Under the pieces are notes generated by a model. It was not told the DNA's origin. It worked only from the letters and a program-made list of their open reading frames with translations, and did not search any database. This document shows positions 1-5,074 of a DNA stretch of 8,542 nucleotides, piece after piece. A program made the position numbers and the translations under genes. Within the stretch, counting starts at the first letter, position 1, and the number at the start of each line of letters is the position of its first letter. This DNA comes from Methanomicrobiales archaeon (GTDB lineage Archaea > Halobacteriota > Methanomicrobia > Methanomicrobiales > Methanospirillaceae), in the NCBI GenBank assembly GCA_012798365.1, contig JAAZNH010000139.1, positions 1 through 8,542 of the forward strand, written 5' to 3'.

Positions 1-132
1 ACTGAAAACGAAGAGGATAACCCGACCGCACATATCGAGAAGATTGCGGAGGAGATCGGGGTGCGTGGCGAACCCCTGCTCGAATCGTACCTTGAGCTTC
101 TGATGAAGAAGAACGCTCACGACAAGGAATAA
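1..132 (+). CDS. C-terminal end of an unrecognised protein (5' part outside window)
   Basis: Frame 1 is open from the first base to a TAA at 130-132 and gives the last 43 residues of a protein. The tail is acidic at first (TENEEDNPTAH) and then reads as amphipathic helices (IEKIAEEIGVRGEPLLESYLELLMKKN), ending in a charged HDKE. Codon choice is normal for the window (GAG, ATC, CTG, CTC). A T-rich tract starts only 7 bases after the stop, which supports this as a real gene end. Too little is visible to name a family or a function. The helical pattern would suit a small helical C-terminal domain, but this is inference only. Confidence 0.7.
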   Translation, partial: TENEEDNPTAHIEKIAEEIGVRGEPLLESYLELLMKKNAHDKE

Positions 133-134
133 TT

Positions 135-163
135 CCCGTTTTTCCTTTTTTGCCGGCAACGGG
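135..163 (+). terminator. T-rich gene end with short inverted repeat
   Basis: Just after the stop at 132 the plus strand reads TTTTTCCTTTTTT (139-151). It is flanked by CCCGTT (135-140) and its complement AACGGG (158-163). T-rich tracts of this kind are the usual termination signal for archaeal RNA polymerase. The hairpin surrounds the tract rather than preceding it, so the T-run itself is the main evidence. Confidence 0.5.
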
Positions 164-216
164 AACGATACTCAAACTCAGGGAAAAAACGCGTTTTGCA
201 TCCGCTCATGCGTCAG

Positions 217-230
217 TGAAAACAAAAAGA
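217..230 (-). terminator. T-rich tract after the metallophosphoesterase gene
   Basis: On the minus strand, about 48 bases beyond the phosphoesterase stop, the sequence reads TCTTTTTGTTTTC (230 down to 218). A GC-rich, self-complementary GGCCGGCC block (237-244) lies just upstream of it. This is a plausible archaeal terminator. It is called by position and composition only. Confidence 0.4.
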
Positions 231-277
231 GATTCAGGCCGGCCGGATAAGGGCCGTGCCGGTTCCTGCCAATCCTC

Positions 278-919
278 TCAGATAGTCAGGAGTTCGACCT
301 TGATGTCCCGGGCTTCGTTGCCGAAGTGGAGCATCGCACAGTAGCCGTCCATGGCCGGGCCGGGGTTGATGATCTTGACACCGTCAACATCCATCACACC
401 GCGCTGGTCGTGGATATGGGCACAGCAGACAATATCGAAAGCCTTCATGTGCTTCCGGATGCTCTGGCTGCCCACGTGCTCGCCGTTCGCCTTGTCAAGC
501 GTCTCGTACGGGGGAGCATGGCAGAGAAGGATGTTGTGCACACTCTTCTCCATCTTTTTCATCGCGCCGTTCATCACGTCATCTATCTGCTTGTCGGTCA
601 GCTCGAACGGGGTGTTGAACGGGGTCGGGTTGGAACCTCCAATACCGACAATCGTCATCTTGCCCAGGTTCATGTGGTGCCCGTGCATGTTCACGGCATC
701 CGAGTGTTCGAGCGTCTCGAGGATCTCACGGGGGTCGCAGTTGCCGGGCACTGCAAAACACGGCACATCGATGCGTGCAAGCACGTCATCGACCGCGTCA
801 ACCGGACCCATATTCGTAATATCACCTGCAATAAATACCGCTTCCGGATTTAATTCCAGAAATGAATCAATTTTACCGAATTGACCATGGAGATCTGCTA
901 ACAAGAGCACATCCGTCAT
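278..919 (-). CDS. Icc-like calcineurin-type metallophosphoesterase
   Basis: This 213-residue cytoplasmic protein is a predicted two-metal phosphoesterase of the archaeal Icc-related group (COG2129-like). The metal-ligand motifs appear in the usual order: DLHG (9-12, for the family D-x-H), GDITN (32-36), GNCD (59-62, for GNH[D/E]), CHAPP (133-137) and AHIH (167-170, for GHxH). The C-terminal INPGPAMDGY (184-193) is the common NPGS-type end of small phosphoesterases. Length is normal for the group. The natural substrate is unknown; cyclic nucleotides, other phosphodiesters and nucleotides are all possible. Two motif variants stand out: Cys in place of His in the third motif, which I recall as common in archaeal members, and Ala in place of Gly in the last. 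The ATG at 919 gives a complete fold from the first beta-strand. The radical SAM gene lies upstream on the same strand across a 194-bp gap, so co-transcription is possible but not shown. Confidence 0.9.
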   Translation of the reverse strand: MTDVLLLADLHGQFGKIDSFLELNPEAVFIAGDITNMGPVDAVDDVLARIDVPCFAVPGNCDPREILETLEHSDAVNMHGHHMNLGKMTIVGIGGSNPTPFNTPFELTDKQIDDVMNGAMKKMEKSVHNILLCHAPPYETLDKANGEHVGSQSIRKHMKAFDIVCCAHIHDQRGVMDVDGVKIINPGPAMDGYCAMLHFGNEARDIKVELLTI

Positions 920-1113
920 GGTATATCATTTGAAGGCGCTCGTAAAAACCTTACCGCACGACCGGTTCCGTGCCCGGCCCGTTTCTCCGAGAGGGCGTGC
1001 CATCTGGACGGCATCACCCCAAGGCAAATCATCACAACGCGCGGGCAGCCGGAGTCTGCAGGCCGGGCTGGAATCACAGCCCGTTCCCGCACGAATGACC
1101 TGCGCTGTCGGCC
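920..1113 (-). other. 194-bp GC-rich gap without a recognisable gene
   Basis: Nothing convincing is encoded between the radical SAM stop and the phosphoesterase start. A 7-bp perfect hairpin (CGGGCTG/CAGCCCG, 1064-1070 with 1077-1083, 6-nt loop) lies about 30 bases past the radical SAM stop, with no T-run after it. The only longer open frame across the gap overlaps the radical SAM 3' end and encodes low-complexity Arg/Pro/Gly-rich sequence. An AT-rich patch with GGTTTTTACG on the minus strand (950-941) is the only candidate TATA region for the phosphoesterase gene. Confidence 0.4.
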
Positions 1114-2217
1114 TTATTCCGGCGGTGAAAACCGTTCCTCCGCACGGGTCCACGAGCCGGTCAGGCGTCCCGAGAGGGCAAGGCTCCCGCAGGTCTTCTC
1201 CACTTCCGGCAAAAGGGTGCGGGCAGGGGAGCCCGCCAGGGAGGTGCCCGGCAGGGGGATGAACCGGTGTACATGCACTTTACCGGCCCGGGCTGTCTCT
1301 TTGATGAGCTCAAGCGTTGCCCGCTGGTCTTCATCAGACTCAAACGGGATCCCGACAATAAAATCCACCACCGGCTCAAGCGCAAAGTCCCGGCACCGGT
1401 CAAGTGCGGTATGGATATCGGCAACGGTATGTCCCCGCCCAAGGCGTTGCAGGACCGTATCGCTGCCGGATTGTGCACCGAAATGCAGTTTTTTATTGGA
1501 GCAGTACCGGTTGACGAGGGTAAGCGACTCATTGCAGATAAATTCCGGCCGCACTTCACTGGGGAATGTCCCGAAGAAGACCTGGTTTTTGCATGCGGCA
1601 AGGAGGCGCTCAACTTTCTCCCACCGGGGATGGACACCGTCCGAACCATAGGCAAATGCATTGGGCGAGATAAACCGGACCTGTTCATGCCGGTTTGCAT
1701 ACCTTGTTATTGCATCAACTGACCGGTGCCGCATGCAGTGCCCGAAGATCTGCGGCGTCTGGCAGTACCCGCAGGCGAACGGGCACCCCCGCGAGATCTC
1801 GATATAGCCTTTCATCTCCGAAAAGGCCGGGTACCTGTCCAGCAGGACGCAGGTATCTGCCGGCTGGTGCCAGTTGCCGGTCAGGACGCCAGGGATGCGG
1901 CCCTCCCCGCCGCTGGCAATGTCACGGAGGAGCCGGGGAAGCGAAAATTCCCCTTCGCCAATAACCACATAATCAGCAAATTCCGCTACCTCCTCCGGGC
2001 AGGCAGTTGCATGCGGGCCGCCCACGATCGTGAGACAATCCGCAGCAGCAATCTCGTCACGGTAATGGGATGCATTGAGCGAGTTCAGGCTGTAACAGGT
2101 CACCTGGCCGGACGGTTCATCAACAGGGGTGAGGGTGAACACTTCCTTTTCACAGGCAGCGTATAGTACCGCGTACGAGTTCCGCGATGCATGAATGTAC
2201 CGCCAGTTCACCTGCAT
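1114..2217 (-). CDS. Radical SAM protein with B12-binding-like N-terminal domain (probably TIGR04013/MJ_1487-like)
   Basis: The 367-residue product has a radical SAM core with the [4Fe-4S] signature C145-x3-C149-x2-C152 in SRGCPFACGYC. The N-terminal part (about 1-110) resembles the B12-binding/Rossmann domain often fused to this core: VGGPHATACPEE (65-76) and VIGEGE (85-90) are typical of that fold. No DxHxxG cobalamin-ligating motif is visible, so it may bind B12 base-off or not at all. Later core elements include FGAQSGSDTVLQRLGRGHT (246-264) and VVDFIVGIPFESDED (283-297), matching the usual beta-strand 5/6 region. Gene order and length fit the methanogen MJ_1487-type family (recalled, not searched). 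The reaction and substrate are unknown. The C-terminus (LALSGRLTGSW) looks complete. The ATG at 2217 starts directly before the first strand; no strong Shine-Dalgarno site precedes it. Confidence 0.88.
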   Translation of the reverse strand: MQVNWRYIHASRNSYAVLYAACEKEVFTLTPVDEPSGQVTCYSLNSLNASHYRDEIAAADCLTIVGGPHATACPEEVAEFADYVVIGEGEFSLPRLLRDIASGGEGRIPGVLTGNWHQPADTCVLLDRYPAFSEMKGYIEISRGCPFACGYCQTPQIFGHCMRHRSVDAITRYANRHEQVRFISPNAFAYGSDGVHPRWEKVERLLAACKNQVFFGTFPSEVRPEFICNESLTLVNRYCSNKKLHFGAQSGSDTVLQRLGRGHTVADIHTALDRCRDFALEPVVDFIVGIPFESDEDQRATLELIKETARAGKVHVHRFIPLPGTSLAGSPARTLLPEVEKTCGSLALSGRLTGSWTRAEERFSPPE

Positions 2218-2242
2218 ATTTCAGAATAGCGTAGGTTGTACA

Positions 2243-2254
2243 AAGAAAAAAGAG
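2243..2254 (-). terminator. T-rich tract after the lipoprotein gene
   Basis: On the minus strand the sequence CTCTTTTTTCTTTG (2255 to 2242) follows the lipoprotein stop by about 11 bases and precedes the radical SAM start by about 25 bases. It is a likely archaeal terminator. It leaves little room for a separate radical SAM promoter, and none is obvious, so some read-through is likely (inference). Confidence 0.5.
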
Positions 2255-2265
2255 GATGTATCTGG

Positions 2266-2721
2266 TTATCCGCGGCTGCGGTACGGGCTTAAGACATCGT
2301 TGGTCTTCTTGTAGTCCCCGTTATCGAAGGTAACATAGACAACAACCCGGTCGGTCTGCTTAGTACCTTCCAGCTCAACAGAATCACCTTTTTTGTTGCC
2401 AACTGTTGCCGTGCGGGTCTGGCCGTCAGCGCGATAGAGGGTTACGTCAATTTTCTTGACATGGATCTGGCCCATGCCGCCATCGAACTCAACGGGAATC
2501 TTCCCGGCATAGTCCTTCTCCTTGACAATGACCGAGATGACATTCTGGCTGGGCAGGGAATCGGTCGGGGAGGGGACAAGGTTATCCTGGGCCGAAGTTG
2601 TGCCGGCCTGCGGGGAGGAGCCACCGGCAGGACCGGAAGAGCCGCCTGATCCAGTACATCCCGCAAGGGCAACCGCAGAACAGACGAGGAGTACCACGAT
2701 GACAAAAGAACGTGCTTTCAT
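2266..2721 (-). CDS. Small secreted lipoprotein of unknown function
   Basis: The 151-residue product begins with a positive n-region (MKAR), a hydrophobic stretch (5-18) and the lipobox LAGC with the lipidation cysteine at residue 22. It is therefore probably anchored to the outside of the cytoplasmic membrane. A disordered Gly/Ser/Pro/Thr linker follows (23-58). The remaining part (about 60-151) alternates hydrophobic and polar residues and includes VKKIDVTLYRADGQTRTATV and TDRVVVYVTFDNGDYK, as in an all-beta, immunoglobulin-like fold. No catalytic motif or named family is recognised. Surface lipoproteins of this shape are common in methanogens, but no role can be assigned. A T-rich tract on each side suggests its own transcription unit. 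An AGGT about 8 nt before the ATG can serve as the ribosome binding site. A 9-codon upstream ORF (2718-2747) overlaps its start by ATGA. Confidence 0.8.
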   Translation of the reverse strand: MKARSFVIVVLLVCSAVALAGCTGSGGSSGPAGGSSPQAGTTSAQDNLVPSPTDSLPSQNVISVIVKEKDYAGKIPVEFDGGMGQIHVKKIDVTLYRADGQTRTATVGNKKGDSVELEGTKQTDRVVVYVTFDNGDYKKTNDVLSPYRSRG

Positions 2722-2765
2722 GCAAGAAACCTGCGAGTCCCCGGCATATGAAAATTGTGTTTTCC

Positions 2766-2814
2766 TGATAAAAATAAAAAATAAAAACCCGCGAAACAGG
2801 GTCCGGCTTCGCCG
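2766..2814 (-). terminator. Hairpin plus long T-rich tract between dehydratase and lipoprotein genes
   Basis: Reading the minus strand after the dehydratase-subunit stop there is a small stem (CGGC/GCCG, 2804-2814, loop of 3). It is followed by TTTTTATTTTTTATTTTTAT (2787-2768). This fits termination of the upstream gene. The same AT-rich block lies 47-66 bases before the lipoprotein ATG and may also contain that gene's TATA box. Confidence 0.6.
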
Positions 2815-2816
2815 AA

Positions 2817-3218
2817 TCAGGCAGCCCCGATCTCGATCTCGCCGCGATCCCCGTCGACCGTTACCATCACGCCGTTTTTCAGCCCGTCGAGCGGAATGCC
2901 GGGCCTGTCGACCATTGGGATATTGCCGATAATTGCGCCGGTGGCGATGATGGGTTCTGCCTCGGTATTGATGATGGCCGCCGGGGCATGCCCGTTCCGG
3001 CTCAGTGCATAAAGTATATACGATCCTACCGTGGATCCTTTGCCGTACGGGAAGGCAAGGACCGTGCCGGCAATGCAGGTACCCTGGAGCGGGTGCCCTT
3101 TCTCAACAATGACCCCGGTATCCGGGTTCACACCGGATAAGAACGAGATCGGTGCCGGACTGTTCAGCAGGGGGCCGGAAGCCTTTCCCCGGGTAATGCC
3201 GCGCGCCTTGTATAGCAA
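2817..3218 (-). CDS. Phosphomevalonate dehydratase small subunit (aconitase-X swivel domain, DUF126)
   Basis: The product is the swivel-domain half of an aconitase-X type enzyme. In archaea the small subunit pairs with a DUF521 large subunit to dehydrate (R)-5-phosphomevalonate to trans-anhydromevalonate 5-phosphate, in the modified mevalonate pathway for isoprenoid lipids. Visible family features are the RGITRGKASGPLL start, FLSGVNPDTGVI, the glycine-rich FPYGKGSTVGS with its conserved serine, and PIIATGAIIGNIPMVD. I place the start at a TTG (3216-3218) preceded by GGTG at 5-nt spacing, giving 133 residues beginning MLYKARGITRGKA; the conserved serine then falls at residue 62. The frame stays open to an ATG at 3251 (144 residues), but that leaves only 2 bp to the divergent PAN gene and adds a non-conserved extension. 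The large subunit is not in this window. No [Fe-S] ligands are expected in this half. Confidence 0.88.
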   Translation of the reverse strand: MLYKARGITRGKASGPLLNSPAPISFLSGVNPDTGVIVEKGHPLQGTCIAGTVLAFPYGKGSTVGSYILYALSRNGHAPAAIINTEAEPIIATGAIIGNIPMVDRPGIPLDGLKNGVMVTVDGDRGEIEIGAA

Positions 3219-3259
3219 AATCACACCACATAAATGGTTGAAGGTGATCATATATGATG
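3208..3259. promoter_or_regulatory. Compact divergent promoter with 12-bp palindrome
   Basis: The region between the dehydratase subunit (minus) and PAN (plus) is extremely short. For PAN, a TATA-like TTGTATAGC (3209-3217) lies about 40 bp before the start. For the dehydratase, the minus strand reads CATATATGATC (3256-3246), about 30 bp upstream of its TTG. ATCATATATGAT (3247-3258) is a perfect palindrome overlapping both this TATA-like element and the PAN start codon. Both assignments are inferred from spacing. Confidence 0.45.
3242..3249 (+). promoter_or_regulatory. Strong Shine-Dalgarno site of PAN copy 1
   Basis: AGGTGATC matches the complement of the conserved 3' end of archaeal 16S rRNA (GATCACCTCC) over all 8 bases. 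It lies 4 nt before the ATG at 3254, 7 nt before the ATG at 3257 and 13 nt before the ATG at 3263. This places the start at the first or second Met codon. Confidence 0.75.
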
Positions 3260-4420
3260 CATATGGAAGAGACTGCCGTCAATAATGCGTCTTCTGGCGA
3301 GCTCAAATACCAGATCCAGATCAACGAGCTCGAAGCAGCAATGCTTGACCTGAAGGTGAAGGTTGACGATCTCACCAAAGAGAACGGCCAGCTCAAGCGG
3401 GAGAACAACCAGCTTAAGCGCATGCCGCTCTTTGTCGCCGTAATTGTGGATATTTTGGAGAACGGCGAGATCTATCTCCGCCAGCAGGGGAACAACCAGG
3501 AATACCTCACCCATGCCCCCGAAGACCTCCGCCCGCTTTTAAAACCGGGGGCCAAGGTTGCCGTGAATAATGCACTGTCCATTGTCAAGGTCATCGGAAA
3601 CATCTATGACTCCCGCGTCCGCGTCATGGAGCTCGAGGAGTCGCCCAGCATCTCCTACGCCCAGATCGGCGGCCTTGCCAACGAGATAAAAGAGGTCCGG
3701 GAAGCCGTCGAGTACCCGCTTACGAAACCGGAGATCTTCAAGCGGATCGGCGTTGAACCCCCCAAGGGTATCCTGCTCTACGGACCCCCGGGAACCGGCA
3801 AGACCCTTATCGCCAAGGCCGTGGCCCACGAGGCAAAAGCCACCTTCATCCGCATGTCGGGCAGTGAGCTGGTCCACAAGTTCATCGGTGAAGGCGCAGG
3901 TCTTGTCCGCGAACTGTTCCAGCTTGCCCGCGAGCGTGCCCCCGCGATCGTCTTTATTGATGAAGTCGATTCGGTCGGAAGCATGCGGACCAATGACGGG
4001 ACGAGCGGCAGTGCCGAAGTCCAGCGCACCCTCATGCAGCTCCTTGCCGAGATGGACGGGTTTGACAACCGGGGCGATGTCCGGATCATGGCGGCAACCA
4101 ACCGGGCCGATATGCTGGACCCGGCACTGCTCCGCCCCGGCCGGTTTGACCGCCTGATCGAGATCCCGCTGCCGGATAAGGAAGCCCGGCTCCAGATCCT
4201 GAAGATCCATTCCCGCAAAATGCACCTTGCCGATGTCGACCTTGAATCGATAGCGAGTTCCACCGAGAACTCAACCGGTGCCGAGCTGGAAGCCGTCTGC
4301 CGCGAGGCCGGCATGATGGCCGTCCGGCGCGAAGCGGAGAAGGTCGGGAAGGTGGACTTCGAAGACGCGGTCCGCAAGGTCAAGAACGAAGCCGTTACTG
4401 AAAACAACATGTATACCTGA
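3254..4420 (+). CDS. pan: Proteasome-activating nucleotidase (PAN), copy 1
   Basis: PAN forms a hexameric AAA+ ring that unfolds proteins with ATP and threads them into the archaeal 20S proteasome. The 388 residues show an N-terminal coiled coil (about 16-57, heptad-like ELKYQIQINELEAAMLDL and onwards), an OB-like domain (about 58-125), and one AAA+ module. The module has Walker A GPPGTGKT (177-184), the pore loop KFIG (209-212), Walker B IVFIDE (232-237), sensor 1 at N283, arginine fingers in RPGRFDR (294-300), and a sensor-2 region TGAELEAVCREAGMMAVR (341-358). The protein ends in Met-Tyr-Thr, a canonical HbYX tail that docks in the proteasome alpha-ring pockets. It is a little shorter than typical PAN (about 400-430). 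The start is fixed by the strong Shine-Dalgarno site at 3242-3249. A hairpin and T-run follow the stop. The DUF5804-like gene begins 48 bp downstream. Confidence 0.97.
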   Translation: MMHMEETAVNNASSGELKYQIQINELEAAMLDLKVKVDDLTKENGQLKRENNQLKRMPLFVAVIVDILENGEIYLRQQGNNQEYLTHAPEDLRPLLKPGAKVAVNNALSIVKVIGNIYDSRVRVMELEESPSISYAQIGGLANEIKEVREAVEYPLTKPEIFKRIGVEPPKGILLYGPPGTGKTLIAKAVAHEAKATFIRMSGSELVHKFIGEGAGLVRELFQLARERAPAIVFIDEVDSVGSMRTNDGTSGSAEVQRTLMQLLAEMDGFDNRGDVRIMAATNRADMLDPALLRPGRFDRLIEIPLPDKEARLQILKIHSRKMHLADVDLESIASSTENSTGAELEAVCREAGMMAVRREAEKVGKVDFEDAVRKVKNEAVTENNMYT

Positions 4421-4423
4421 TGC

Positions 4424-4460
4424 TGCCGCACCCCGGCACATCACCCATTTTGGTTTTTTT
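4424..4460 (+). terminator. Hairpin and T-run after PAN copy 1
   Basis: Three bases after the PAN stop there is a perfect 5-bp stem (TGCCG 4424-4428, CGGCA 4434-4438, 5-nt loop). Nine bases later comes TTTTGGTTTTTTT (4448-4460). This is a good intrinsic-type terminator. The next gene starts only 8 bases after the T-run with no TATA box of its own in between, so partial read-through from PAN is likely (inference). Confidence 0.6.
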
Positions 4461-4468
4461 GGGTTGCC

Positions 4469-4954
4469 ATGAACGTACTCCTCCTCCAGCGGGAAGGCAC
4501 TGATCTCCACCATACCCTCTTCTCTTCGGAAACCAGCCGCCTTGCGCTCCGGTTCTACCACCCGAAGAAGAAGTCCTGCGGGGTCCTCGTCACCTGTTCG
4601 ACCCTGAGCAGTGCCCTCTCGCTTGTTGCCGAACTGCGCTGGTACATCAGGCGATATGTCCGCGAACCACTCTTTGAGCTGGAACCGGATATCTACTTCA
4701 CGCACCAGCTGGCCCAGGACGTGTATTATGAACGGACTGCAGTGCTCGGCCCCGGCTGGCAATACCGGAAGATCTACGGGATAAAAGACGGGAAGGTCAT
4801 CAGTTCCGTACCGATGGCGCCTGGTTCCACGATCGAGGAATACCACCAGGAATACATTGGCGTGGACCGGTCTCTTGAGATCTGGTGCACCCAGGACGAA
4901 GTCGAGGAAGGCGAACTCATCGCAACTGACGATGAGGGTGCATCCGGCGCGTAA
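4469..4954 (+). CDS. Conserved archaeal protein resembling DUF5804
   Basis: The 161-residue soluble protein has no signal peptide or membrane segment. The N-terminal half (MNVLLLQREGTDLHHTLFSSETSRLALRFY) and the central SALSLVAELRWYIRRYVREPLFELEP (about 48-73) resemble the DUF5804 family of haloarchaea and methanogens, which I recall with the same LRWYL/I-R-x-V core. This is recognition from memory, not a search. Family function is unknown. The C-terminal part (about 95-161) is acidic and rich in Glu/Asp (DEVEEGELIATDDEGASGA), and probably flexible at the end. The ATG at 4469 lies 48 bp after PAN copy 1, on the same strand. A terminator-like element sits between them, so partial co-expression with the proteasomal ATPase is a reasonable inference. 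The codon pattern matches its neighbours. Confidence 0.8.
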   Translation: MNVLLLQREGTDLHHTLFSSETSRLALRFYHPKKKSCGVLVTCSTLSSALSLVAELRWYIRRYVREPLFELEPDIYFTHQLAQDVYYERTAVLGPGWQYRKIYGIKDGKVISSVPMAPGSTIEEYHQEYIGVDRSLEIWCTQDEVEEGELIATDDEGASGA

Positions 4955-5024
4955 CCCCGGTTCCTTTTCTCTCCTGCGGGAATCCGCACCAGCTGGCGGT
5001 CCGGCTCCTGCGGCCCGGGTGATG

Positions 5025-5037
5025 CAAAAATATATCG
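5025..5037 (+). promoter_or_regulatory. TATA box for the histidine kinase gene
   Basis: AAAAATATATCG (5026-5037) is the only strongly AT-rich stretch in the 120-bp gap 4955-5074 and matches the archaeal TATA consensus. A start site about 25 bases downstream (near 5057) would leave a leader of under 20 nt, containing GTGAT (5065-5069) as a Shine-Dalgarno site 5 nt before the ATG. A pyrimidine-rich tract TTCCTTTTCTCTCC (4961-4974) earlier in the gap may end the preceding transcript. Confidence 0.6.
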
Positions 5038-5074
5038 TCCGGTGCACTCCAAGTGAGTCTGTTCGTGATATCCC

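Noticed and set aside
926..1153. 75-codon minus-strand frame after the radical SAM gene
   Set aside because: It overlaps the radical SAM 3' end in another frame, is rich in Arg, Pro and Gly as expected of GC-rich non-coding DNA, and has no recognisable motif or start signal.
3539..4225. 228-codon minus-strand frame antisense to PAN copy 1, and similar long frames antisense to PAN copy 2
   Set aside because: They are shadows caused by high GC at third codon positions of well-supported genes; they show no family motifs.
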